This document shows positions 8,317 through 15,405 of a stretch of 32,854 nt of DNA, in pieces. Under the pieces are notes generated by a model. The model was given only the letters and a program-made list of their open reading frames with translations, was not told where the DNA came from and did no database searches. Numbering within the stretch: position 1 is the stretch's first letter; the number at the start of each line of letters is the position of its first letter. The DNA is from an uncultured Erysipelotrichaceae bacterium. Its GTDB lineage: Bacteria > Bacillota_I > Bacilli_A > Erysipelotrichales > Erysipelotrichaceae. The position numbers and the translations under genes were made by a program. The stretch spans positions 1 to 32,854 of the forward strand of contig CACWLH010000024.1 in assembly GCA_902761625.1 (NCBI GenBank), given 5' to 3'.

Positions 8317-8338
8317 TTCAGACAGGAGGAGTTCCATT

Positions 8339-8734
8339 ATGTGCATTTTCTGCGATATCATCGATCATAAGATCCCGTCAGCCGTCGTCTATGAGGACGA
8401 AAAGGTTCTTGCCATCCTGGACATTTCCCAGGTGACTTACGGCCATACCCTTGTCATGCCGAAAAAACATGTCAGAAATATCATCGAAGCCGATGAGGAA
8501 TCCGTACTGGCCTGTGTATCCGTTGCGAAAAAACTGGCTGCTCAGATCGTCAAAAACACCAAAGCAAACGGTGTCAATGTTCTGACAAACTGCGGTGAGG
8601 CAGCCGGACAGTCGGTTGACCATCTGCATTTCCATATCATTCCCCGCTATGATGAGAATGATGCCATTGAGCTGAAATTCAACGAATCCCCGAAGCAGGA
8701 TCTCGCTGAAGTTCTCAAAACCATCAAAGGCTAA
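8339..8734 (+). CDS. HIT family protein (HinT-like purine nucleoside phosphoramidase)
   Basis: 131 aa, typical HIT length. It starts MCIFCDII and has the zinc-type CxxC N-terminus common in Bacillota HIT proteins. The catalytic histidine triad reads HLHFHII (His95, His97, His99), preceded by CGEAAGQSVD and followed by PRY. The family hydrolyses AMP-linked phosphoramidates such as adenosine 5'-monophosphoramidate; the true cell substrate is unclear. AGGAGGAG lies 8 bases before the ATG. It converges on the phosphofructokinase gene, with which it shares a terminator. Confidence 0.95.
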   Translation: MCIFCDIIDHKIPSAVVYEDEKVLAILDISQVTYGHTLVMPKKHVRNIIEADEESVLACVSVAKKLAAQIVKNTKANGVNVLTNCGEAAGQSVDHLHFHIIPRYDENDAIELKFNESPKQDLAEVLKTIKG

Positions 8735-8737
8735 GGC

Positions 8738-8775
8738 AAATGAAAAATCCTCACTTACGAGGATTTTTTTCATTT
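8738..8775. terminator. Bidirectional terminator between HIT gene and pfkB
   Basis: AAATGAAAAATCCTC and GAGGATTTTTTTCATTT pair around ACTTAC, giving A- and T-runs on both sides. It serves the HIT gene on the plus strand and overlaps the stop codon of the kinase gene on the minus strand. Confidence 0.85.
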
Positions 8776-9672
8776 CAATGATTTCAATACTTTTTCAATC
8801 TGTTCTGATGTGGCAAGACCTGAATGGAAAGCCGTGGCGCCTCCGCATGCCGTGCCAAGTTTCAGCGCATATGCATAATCGCCTGTTTTCAGATATCCGC
8901 CAAGGAATCCGGCCACCATCGAATCACCGGCTCCGACCGAATTCACAACCGTTCCCTTCGCGACGCCGATTGTATGGACCTGATCATTCTCATCCACCAG
9001 AAGTGCACCGTCCTTCGCCCGTGAAACAAGCACATTCACTGCCCCCTGCTGTCTGAGTTTCCGCGCACAGGCGATGATTTCATCATCTGTTTTCAATACG
9101 GTATCGAACATGTCGCCAAGCTCGATATTGTTCGGTTTGATCAGAAACGGATGATATTTCAGAATCTTCAGCAGCAGATCCTTTTCCGCATCCGCAACAA
9201 CGCGCACATCGGGATCAAGGTTCTGAATGATCTGTTCATAAGTATCGGATGGCATGCATGATGGAATACTGCCGGAAAGAATCAGGATATCCCCTTTCTG
9301 AATGGCTCTGATCTTTTGCAGAAAGGATTCAAAATCAGCCGGTTCAATCAGCGGGCCCCTGCCGTTGATTTCAGTCTCTTCATCTGATTTCAGTTTGACA
9401 TTGATTCTGGTAAAGCCGTTTTCAACTTCGGTGAAATCCGTATGGATTCCCATGGAATCAAGACCTTCCTTCAAGGCCTTTCCGGTAAAGCCGGCAATGA
9501 AACCGAGGGCGGTGCTTTCAATATCAAGTTCATTGAGAATGCAGGAGACATTGATGCCCTTGCCTCCGAAATAAATATTTTCAGTTTTGTTCCGGTTGAT
9601 CTGTCCGGGTCTGAAATGATCCGTCTGGATCACATAATCCAATGCTGGATTCAATGTAACTGTATAAATCAT
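8770..9672 (-). CDS. pfkB: 1-phosphofructokinase / PfkB-type hexose-phosphate kinase
   Basis: 300 aa. YTVTLNPALDYV, YFGGKGINVS and GAGDSMVAGFLGG are the N-terminal, sugar-binding and catalytic-Asp motifs of the 1-phosphofructokinase/LacC branch of the PfkB (ribokinase) fold. It phosphorylates fructose 1-phosphate or tagatose 6-phosphate in the cytoplasm. Two ATGs stand in tandem; GGAGG is only 1 base from the first (9675) and 4 from the second (9672), so I take the second. No fructose PTS or tagatose genes are adjacent; the phosphopantetheinyl transferase upstream is 14 bases away and probably cotranscribed by chance of layout. Which sugar phosphate is used is open. Confidence 0.88.
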   Translation of the reverse strand: MIYTVTLNPALDYVIQTDHFRPGQINRNKTENIYFGGKGINVSCILNELDIESTALGFIAGFTGKALKEGLDSMGIHTDFTEVENGFTRINVKLKSDEETEINGRGPLIEPADFESFLQKIRAIQKGDILILSGSIPSCMPSDTYEQIIQNLDPDVRVVADAEKDLLLKILKYHPFLIKPNNIELGDMFDTVLKTDDEIIACARKLRQQGAVNVLVSRAKDGALLVDENDQVHTIGVAKGTVVNSVGAGDSMVAGFLGGYLKTGDYAYALKLGTACGGATAFHSGLATSEQIEKVLKSLK

Positions 9673-9686
9673 CATGCCTCCATATA

Positions 9687-10355
9687 TCAGATCCCTTGCG
9701 GATCATGTTCTTCTGCAATGCAGTATGATGCGCTGTATCCGGGAATATCCCGGATTTCTTCAAATGTGAAGGGTATCCGCTGATCCCCCTTCCATACCGA
9801 AGGATTCGCATCCGCATTCAATTGAATCCGGAAATCCTTCATGGACAGCAGGGTACCGGTGCCGGATGCTTTGAGAAAGCTTTCCTTGAGTGTCCATAAG
9901 CGGTAAAACAGTTCCGTTCTCTTTTCATGATCCGCTTCTTTCATGATCAGCTCATATTCCGAAGGATGGAAAAACCGCTCCGCGATCTTCAGATCCGTTT
10001 TCCGTTTTTCCTGAATATCGCATCCGGTGCTGAATGTTCTGTTTTCTGCGTCTGATGAAAAGACGCACATGGCCATTGTTCCGGAATGGGAAAGGCTGAA
10101 GCGGAACCGATCCCTGATTTCCGGAAAATAAGGCTTACCGTATTTCCCGTAAGCAATTGCATATTTCCCGCTGAGACCGCATGAATTCAATGCTTTTTCC
10201 AGAAGAATTCCCGCTCCCAGCGAAAGAATGCGGTCCTTCTGCAGTTTCATCGCGTCAATCGCGCCTTTGCGGTATGCGCTCATGCGTTCATAATTTTCCG
10301 AAAAACATTGCGGATCATTCAGATATGAGATGTCTTCGATGAGAACCTTTGCCAT
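9687..10355 (-). CDS. 4'-phosphopantetheinyl transferase superfamily protein (Sfp-like)
   Basis: 222 aa, the size of Sfp. SLSHSG (88-92), GCDIQ (Mg-binding Asp113) and the helix YRLWTLKESFLKASG (151-165, with Glu158 and Lys162) are the three signature motifs of Sfp-type transferases. The enzyme moves phosphopantetheine from CoA onto carrier proteins. No NRPS, PKS or fatty acid genes lie nearby, so its carrier protein is unknown; it might serve the housekeeping ACP. A TATAAT box lies 6 bases before the ATG at 10355, with only a weak GGGA ribosome site between them. Confidence 0.9.
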   Translation of the reverse strand: MAKVLIEDISYLNDPQCFSENYERMSAYRKGAIDAMKLQKDRILSLGAGILLEKALNSCGLSGKYAIAYGKYGKPYFPEIRDRFRFSLSHSGTMAMCVFSSDAENRTFSTGCDIQEKRKTDLKIAERFFHPSEYELIMKEADHEKRTELFYRLWTLKESFLKASGTGTLLSMKDFRIQLNADANPSVWKGDQRIPFTFEEIRDIPGYSASYCIAEEHDPQGI

Positions 10356-10361
10356 GTTCCC

Positions 10362-10367
10362 ATTATA
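10362..10367 (-). promoter_or_regulatory. -10 box immediately upstream of the transferase start
   Basis: A perfect TATAAT on the minus strand ends 6 bases before the ATG at 10355, so transcription from it would start at or inside the first codon. The -35 region (GAAACA at 17 bases) is poor, so this could be chance. Confidence 0.35.
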
Positions 10368-10397
10368 GTATGAATCGCATTGCCTGTTTCACGGCTC

Positions 10398-10427
10398 TTG
10401 AAAAATGAGAAGAAGCGCGTCAATAAT
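10398..10427 (+). promoter_or_regulatory. Predicted promoter of the 85-aa gene
   Basis: -35 TTGAAA, 18-base spacer, -10 AATAAT, followed by AAAAGGAGGATC and the ATG at 10448. Confidence 0.5.
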
Positions 10428-10447
10428 GTAGAAAAGGAGGATCTCTT

Positions 10448-10705
10448 ATGAAGACCGGCACAAAGAGTATTTTTGATATCTTCCGTTCAAAATTCAGAAA
10501 CGAACAGGTCAGAACCATCCCCGGCTATGATCCCGAAAAACATCAGCCGGTCATCCGTTCCTCGATCTGCACCGGTGAAAAAACCGCGGGCTACCGCGAC
10601 CGCAAAGGCGGCGAATTCCATGAGGTCATGCTGATTCTGGATGAGAATGACCTTGAGGAATTCCAGAAGATGGTAGGTACAGAAGACATTCCGACAATTT
10701 ACTAA
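10448..10705 (+). CDS. Conserved-looking small protein of unknown function (85 aa)
   Basis: I do not recognise a family. The protein is hydrophilic, with no signal peptide or membrane segment. It has a basic N-terminal third (SIFDIFRSKFRNEQVRTI), the stretch GYDPEKHQPVIRSSICTGEKTAGY with one Cys, and an acidic C-terminal end (LDENDLEEFQKMVG). The gene is real by structure: a near-perfect AAAGGAGG site, a promoter upstream, and a hairpin terminator directly after the stop. It is a one-gene unit. Its composition would fit a small cytosolic binding or adaptor protein, but no function is claimed. Confidence 0.8.
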   Translation: MKTGTKSIFDIFRSKFRNEQVRTIPGYDPEKHQPVIRSSICTGEKTAGYRDRKGGEFHEVMLILDENDLEEFQKMVGTEDIPTIY

Positions 10706-10735
10706 AAAATCCTGAGCTGAGTCAGGATTTTTTCA
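10704..10735. terminator. Terminator after the 85-aa gene
   Basis: AAAAAATCCTGA and TCAGGATTTTTT pair around GCTGAG, with A- and T-runs on both flanks. It directly follows the plus-strand stop, and abuts the end of the broken minus-strand reductase. Confidence 0.85.
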
Positions 10736-10945
10736 TTACAGATGATCAGGACTGTTTTCTGTTTCCCCTGAACATGAATGCTCTGACCAGATTGATTCAA
10801 AATAATTCACTCCCGCCTCATATGCGGCCATGATCTGTTTTTCGGCCTGTTCCATGTCAATCGCATTTCCCTTTTTTGCAAAGCGCATGCAGCCAAAGCC
10901 GAGCACGGAAAGCGGATTGCCGTATCTGTCATTCCTGTATTGCAT
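10736..10945 (-). pseudogene. Aldo/keto reductase, N-terminal remnant
   Basis: The 69-codon frame begins with MQYRNDRYGNPLSVLGFGCM, then continues to EKQIMAAYEAGVNYF. This is the start of a ferredoxin-type aldo/keto reductase (compare the intact gene at 24252-25370: FGFGLMRLP ... DAGLKYFDTAYVYEGSE). After NYF the expected catalytic DTAY is missing, and about 20 unrelated residues lead to a stop. Roughly 300 codons are therefore lost. The ribosome site AAAGGAG is still intact, so a short peptide could be made. Deletion up to the neighbouring terminator is the simplest explanation. Confidence 0.8.
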
Positions 10946-11066
10946 TGTACTTTATTCTCCTTTTTCCAGGATATCATGCGTGCACACTGTTCCGCCTGAT
11001 GATGATTCCGCTTTGTGAATGATGCAAAATTGTGTATCATAGTCATTGCGGAAATGAGGTAAAAAC

Positions 11067-11924
11067 ATGAAAATCGCAGTTACTTATGATAACGGAAATG
11101 TATTCCAGCATTTCGGAAGAACTGAAAATTTTAAATTATTCAATATTGAAAATAACGAAATCATCTCCTCTGAGGTCATCTCAAACGGCGGTGTCGGCCA
11201 TGAAGCCCTGGCCGGACTTCTCGCAGAGCATGACATTGACGTGCTGATCTGCGGCGGTCTTGGCGCCGGTGCACAGGCAGCTCTTGCGGAAGCAGGCATC
11301 GAAGTATGCGCCGGTGCACAAGGCGATGTCGATGAGGCAGTCATCTCCTGGCTCAAGGGTGAGCTCAAGGGATCTGATGCCCTTTGTGATCATCATGATC
11401 ATGAACACGAACATGAGGAAGGTCATGAATGCGGCGGATGCCATGATGAGGAAGGATGCGGCGGATGCAGCGGATGTCATTCCGCTCCTCAGATTGACGG
11501 AAAGAATGTCGGCCGCAAGTGCACCGTTCATTACAGAGGAACCCTCAATGACGGAAGCCAGTTCGATTCCTCCTATGACCGCGGTCAGCCGCTGGAATTC
11601 ATCTGCGGTGCAGGCATGATGATCTTCGGCTTCGATAAGGCAGTCGCAGACATGGAGCCCGGTGAAATCAAAGATGTTCATCTGATGCCGGAAGAAGCCT
11701 ATGGATATACCAACCCGGCAGCCGTCATGGAAATTGAAATCGCAGCCCTGCCCGGCTCTGAAAATCTGGAAGTCGGTCAGAGAGTCATGGTTTCCGATCA
11801 GATGGGCAGACGTTTCCCGGTCAAGGTCACAGCCAAGGATGACAAAAACATCACTCTTGATGCCAACCACGAAATGGCCGGCAAGGAACTCAACTTCACC
11901 ATTGAGCTTGTCAGCGTTGAATAA
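11067..11924 (+). CDS. Fusion of NifX/NifB-type domain, His/Cys-rich linker and SlyD-like FKBP isomerase
   Basis: 285 aa in three parts. Residues 1-100 (MKIAVTYDNG, VFQHFGRTENFKLF, DVLICGGLGAGA) are a dinitrogenase Fe-Mo-cofactor-binding domain of the NifX/NifB C-terminal type. Residues 107-140 hold a dense metal-binding run: alternating His/Asp/Glu, then CGGC, CGGCSGCH, with 9 His and 7 Cys. Residues 144-285 are an FKBP prolyl isomerase of the SlyD kind: VHYRGTLNDGSQFDSSYDRGQPLEF, PEEAYG, and an inserted chaperone flap (around 215-272). SlyD itself ends in a His/Cys-rich nickel-binding tail; here the metal-rich segment comes first. GAGGT precedes the ATG. A role in metal or metal-cluster delivery is inference. 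No nitrogenase genes are visible. Confidence 0.9.
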   Translation: MKIAVTYDNGNVFQHFGRTENFKLFNIENNEIISSEVISNGGVGHEALAGLLAEHDIDVLICGGLGAGAQAALAEAGIEVCAGAQGDVDEAVISWLKGELKGSDALCDHHDHEHEHEEGHECGGCHDEEGCGGCSGCHSAPQIDGKNVGRKCTVHYRGTLNDGSQFDSSYDRGQPLEFICGAGMMIFGFDKAVADMEPGEIKDVHLMPEEAYGYTNPAAVMEIEIAALPGSENLEVGQRVMVSDQMGRRFPVKVTAKDDKNITLDANHEMAGKELNFTIELVSVE

Positions 11925-11938
11925 TCCGTTTCATTAAT

Positions 11939-11965
11939 GTCCCGCAGAAGAAGCGGGACTTTTCA
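11939..11965 (+). terminator. Terminator after the NifX-FKBP fusion gene
   Basis: GTCCCGC-AGAAGAA-GCGGGAC followed by TTTTCATTTTC, 14 bases after the stop. Confidence 0.85.
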
Positions 11966-11974
11966 TTTTCAATG

Positions 11975-12001
11975 AAAAAAGCCCTGCCACTAAGCAGAGC
12001 T
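11975..12001 (-). terminator. Terminator after the lipoprotein desulfurase-like gene
   Basis: On the minus strand AGCTCTGC-TTAGTG-GCAGGGCT (one G-U pair) is followed by six T. It lies about 25 bases after the stop at 12026. Confidence 0.8.
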
Positions 12002-12025
12002 TCAGTTGATTTTTCTGATTGAATA

Positions 12026-13507
12026 TCAATAACCCGGCACCGCATCCGCCGTCAGTTTCGTCTGTTCCCTGGACTCATCAATGAGCTGTCCGAGAATTTC
12101 GAGGAACTTGTCGACTTCCTCTTCGGTGTTGTAAATACCGAAGCTGACCCGGATCATACCCGGTGTCTTCATGTCGATGCAGTTTTCAAATGTCTTTGCC
12201 TCCTCTTCGGAGATACCCATCAGACGCCATACATAAGGATGTGCGCAGAAGGCGCCGCGTCTTGTGGCAACACCCTTATCAGCCAGGTTGAGGGCAATGA
12301 TATAGGAGTTGATATCAGTGAAGTTGAAGGAGACAACACCCACTCTGTCATCGAGGTTTTCATAATCACCGTAGATGATGACATTGTCAAATTTCTTCAG
12401 GCCTTCAATCAGTCTGGTATTGAGCTTCTTTTCATGTTCGGCAATCGCATCAAAGCCGACCTGTTCCAGCACATCCATGGCCTTTGACATACCGACCACG
12501 CCCGCATAGTTGGGAGAGCCCGCCTCATAGGACTCAGGCGAGGATTTATAGGAAACAGAACTGTCGGTAACGATTCTGACAATACCGCCGCCATAGAATT
12601 CAGGCATGTGCTTGTCAAGAATATCCCACGGTCCGATCACGGCGCCGCCGCCGTACGGAGAATACATCTTATGCGCGGAGAAGACGAAGAAGTCAATGTC
12701 CTCCTCCGGTGTTTCGCCCTTCATGGAGAACTGTCTGTGAGCGACAATCTGGGCACCATCGACAATGATCATCGCGCCATGCGCATGAGCCATCTTGGCT
12801 ACTCTGTGCACATCGGTGATATAACCGGTGACGTTGGAAGCAGCTGTCACACAGACATATTTGACCTTGCCTTCATTTTCTGTCAGAAGTCTTTCGATAT
12901 CATCATAGATGACACGTCCCTGTTCATCGACCTCGGCATAGATCACATTGCAGCGCTCACGCCAGGGCAGATCGTTGGCATGATGTTCCATGCGGGTTGC
13001 CAGAACCAGATCGTCCTTGCTCTCAACCAGCGCGCTTGCCAGTTTGTTAAGACCGTCGGTTGTGGAGTTGACATAGAAACATGTGTTGATGTCCGGATCC
13101 GCATTGACAAATTTCATGACCCGCTGACGTGTTTCCATATAAATATCGGTGGAGTGATTGGATTTGGCGGAGAAGCCGCGTCCGATCGATCCGTACATTT
13201 TCATTTCCTGTTCCACCGCATCCGCAACCGGCTGCATCGGCGGTGTTGTGGCCGCATTGTCAAAGTTGATCAGCGGCTGTTTTGTGCCGTCTGCCAGTTC
13301 CACCGGTTCATTGACACCGACCACATAATCACGGATGTTGTCAATTGTATAAACGGTTTCCTCTTCCGGTGTTTCCGGTGTTTTGCTTGATTCCGGTTCG
13401 GGTGTCGGATCTGTGCCGCCTGAAGGCTGTGAGCAGCCGATGCTCATGGTGACGCAAAGAGCCAGAACGGGCAATGCATGCAGAAATCTTATTGATGCTT
13501 TGTTCAT
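12026..13507 (-). CDS. Lipoprotein-type class V aminotransferase (cysteine desulfurase fold)
   Basis: 493 aa from the ATG at 13507, set by AAGGAGGGG upstream. Residues 1-25 form a signal peptide ending MSIGC (Cys25, lipobox-like), followed by a Pro/Glu/Thr/Ser-rich linker to about residue 50. The rest is a full NifS/SufS/IscS-like fold: FDNAATTPP at 82-90, a ring-stacking His in MEHHAND (175/176), VDGAQ (249-253), the PLP lysine in FSAHKMYSPYGG (Lys280), and a Cys in RRGAFCAHPY (Cys421) at the place of the persulfide cysteine. All catalytic residues seem present. Such enzymes are cytosolic PLP proteins, so a surface-anchored form is striking. It could act on external cysteine or another amino acid. 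No sulfur-acceptor (SufU/IscU) gene is nearby. Confidence 0.88.
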   Translation of the reverse strand: MNKASIRFLHALPVLALCVTMSIGCSQPSGGTDPTPEPESSKTPETPEEETVYTIDNIRDYVVGVNEPVELADGTKQPLINFDNAATTPPMQPVADAVEQEMKMYGSIGRGFSAKSNHSTDIYMETRQRVMKFVNADPDINTCFYVNSTTDGLNKLASALVESKDDLVLATRMEHHANDLPWRERCNVIYAEVDEQGRVIYDDIERLLTENEGKVKYVCVTAASNVTGYITDVHRVAKMAHAHGAMIIVDGAQIVAHRQFSMKGETPEEDIDFFVFSAHKMYSPYGGGAVIGPWDILDKHMPEFYGGGIVRIVTDSSVSYKSSPESYEAGSPNYAGVVGMSKAMDVLEQVGFDAIAEHEKKLNTRLIEGLKKFDNVIIYGDYENLDDRVGVVSFNFTDINSYIIALNLADKGVATRRGAFCAHPYVWRLMGISEEEAKTFENCIDMKTPGMIRVSFGIYNTEEEVDKFLEILGQLIDESREQTKLTADAVPGY

Positions 13508-13684
13508 TAAAAATCCCCTCCTTTTCGTTTTATGGCAGCGACGCACGGAAAAACATCCGCCGCTGATTTCCTTATGGTGATACGTTCTTCCGCATTTACG
13601 CGTCGTTTTCTCTTGAACTCATTGTATCTTAGTTCATTTAAGAATATCCATCGTTGAGATATTAATTTATCTTTTTGTCTCACG

Positions 13685-13716
13685 AAAAAAGCATATCCGT
13701 CTGTGACAGATATGCT
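13685..13716 (-). terminator. Terminator after the hydrogenase gene
   Basis: On the minus strand AGCATATC and GATATGCT pair around an 11-base loop and run into TTTTTT. It begins 11 bases after the stop at 13727. Confidence 0.85.
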
Positions 13717-13726
13717 TAATGAGATC

Positions 13727-15211
13727 TTACTTTCCCTTCGGATGCATTTCTCCTCTGACCATGGAGAAGGCGTCCATCGGATAGTTTTCAAGGTTTTCAA
13801 GAATACCGCGCTTGTCCGCATTGCCAAGGAGCTTGACTCTTGCACGCTTGACTTCCGCTTCCGCCGCATGCTTGGACGGTCCGCCGACACATCCGCCTTC
13901 GCAGATCATCGCTTCGATGAAGTCCTCAGGCAGTCTGCCCATGGACAGCAGCTTGACGCCGACCACGCAGTCTTTTCCGCCGGTGCACTTGCGCAGTTTG
14001 ACATTGGCTGTATCCTGACCTCGCTCCTTCATGCATTCAAGAACCGCCGCTGCGACACCGCCGCTGCTGGAGAAGCCCTTGCCGTATACGGAAGCTTCCT
14101 GGTAATTCTCTTCAACCGGTTCAAGTTCGATATCCTTCGACTTGAGCAGGGATGTCATCTCACCGAATGTCAGAACATAGTCCGCATTGCCTTCAATGCC
14201 CATTTCCTGGGATTCGCTCTTTTTCGCGATGCACGGGCCGATGAATACGGTCACGCAGTCCGGATGCTGGGACTTGAGGAATCTGGAGATAGCACACATC
14301 GGGGAAACGATGCTGGACATATTCTTTTCAAAGACATCGGGATAATGCTTCATGAGCAGGTTGATAAATGCCGGGCAGCATGATGTTGTCATCTTGCGGC
14401 CTTCCTCAAGCGCTTCCGCCCATTCAGCCGATTCATAAGCTGCAGTCATATCGCCGCCGAGACCGACTTCAACCATGTCCTTGAATCCGACCTTTTTCAG
14501 TGCGGCGCGGATGGAAGCCATGGAGATGTTTTCGCCATACTGGCCTTCAATGGCCGGTGCGCACATCGCATAGATTTCTTTTCCGGCTTTGATTGCACGG
14601 ATGACATCCAGCACATGGACCTTGGAACCGATCGCTCCGAACGGACAGGAGTGAATGCACTGTCCGCAGCGGATGCACTTTTCCTCATCGATGACACAGA
14701 TGCCGTATTCATCATAGGAAATCGCATCCACCGGGCACGGTCTCTTGCACGGACGGATCAGGTGGGCAATGGCGCCATACGGGCAGGCATTGGCACACAT
14801 GCCGCATTCCTTACATTTGTTCGGATCAATCTTCGCTCTGTTGTCGCCCATTGAAATCGCCCCGAAGCGGCATGAATTCATGCATGCCTTGCCAAGGCAC
14901 AGACGGCAGTTGTCAGTGACGGTGTAAGAGGAAAGAGGGCATTCCTCACAGGCCGGCTCAATGACCTGAATAATATTGTTCGGATGTTTCACAGGAGATG
15001 CGTCCATATTGGAGCCAAGACGCATTCTCCATCTGAGAATCTCCCTTTCCTTATAGACGCAGCATCTCCACGTCGCATGAGGGCCGGGTGAAATCTCGTA
15101 AGCCAGCGCTTCCTTATTTTCGTCGGTCAGCTCGCCCTTCCATTCCAGACGGGCCAGACCTTCCACAACGCGGTGTTTCAGCGCAACAGCGCCTTCATCA
15201 TTTCTGATCAT
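13727..15211 (-). CDS. Monomeric [FeFe] hydrogenase, group B-like
   Basis: 494 aa. The N-terminal 75 residues are a domain without clear motifs. Residues 88-192 hold Cys clusters for about three [4Fe-4S] centres (CRLCLGKACMNSCRFGA, CKECGMCANACPYGA, CIRCGQCIHSCPFGA). The C-terminal catalytic domain has the H-cluster motifs TSCCPAF (276-282, including the proton-relay Cys), GPCIAKK (325-331) and CEGGCVGGP (437-445). The last differs from the ACPGGC form of group A enzymes and fits the poorly studied group B. It probably exchanges electrons between ferredoxin and H2 in the cytoplasm. Maturases HydEFG are not in the window. AAGGAG precedes the ATG. It is monocistronic, with its own promoter and terminator. 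Confidence 0.92.
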   Translation of the reverse strand: MIRNDEGAVALKHRVVEGLARLEWKGELTDENKEALAYEISPGPHATWRCCVYKEREILRWRMRLGSNMDASPVKHPNNIIQVIEPACEECPLSSYTVTDNCRLCLGKACMNSCRFGAISMGDNRAKIDPNKCKECGMCANACPYGAIAHLIRPCKRPCPVDAISYDEYGICVIDEEKCIRCGQCIHSCPFGAIGSKVHVLDVIRAIKAGKEIYAMCAPAIEGQYGENISMASIRAALKKVGFKDMVEVGLGGDMTAAYESAEWAEALEEGRKMTTSCCPAFINLLMKHYPDVFEKNMSSIVSPMCAISRFLKSQHPDCVTVFIGPCIAKKSESQEMGIEGNADYVLTFGEMTSLLKSKDIELEPVEENYQEASVYGKGFSSSGGVAAAVLECMKERGQDTANVKLRKCTGGKDCVVGVKLLSMGRLPEDFIEAMICEGGCVGGPSKHAAEAEVKRARVKLLGNADKRGILENLENYPMDAFSMVRGEMHPKGK

Positions 15212-15264
15212 ATTATCTCCTTCGTTTTATTTTTAACACACTTCATGGATATTATACTGTTTCC

Positions 15265-15292
15265 ACTATACCGATGGTATGGATATTTTCAA
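15265..15292 (-). promoter_or_regulatory. Predicted hydrogenase promoter with a palindrome over the -10/spacer
   Basis: On the minus strand -35 TTGAAA, 16-base spacer and -10 TATAGT. The palindrome ATACC-N3-GGTAT (15268-15280) covers the spacer and -10, where a repressor would block polymerase. A second -10-like TATAAT lies 10 bases further downstream (15251-15256). Confidence 0.55.
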
Positions 15293-15370
15293 CTTGAGCA
15301 TATACATAATCCATTCTGGTCTCCTTATAAATGAACCGTTTTCTCAATCAGTCCGGGTTTTCTCAGAACT

Positions 15371-15395
15371 AAAAAAGGGAAGCGTTCAGCCTCCC
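15371..15395 (-). terminator. Terminator of the PTS-sulfatase operon
   Basis: On the minus strand GGGAGGC-TGAAC-GCTTCCC (one G-U pair) followed by TTTTTTAG, 11 bases after the sulfatase stop. Confidence 0.85.
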
Positions 15396-15405
15396 TGATT
15401 CTATA

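Noticed and set aside
13507..13890. 127-codon minus-strand frame over the hydrogenase gene end
   Set aside because: It crosses the hydrogenase terminator and overlaps the hydrogenase C-terminus in another frame; no family match or ribosome site.
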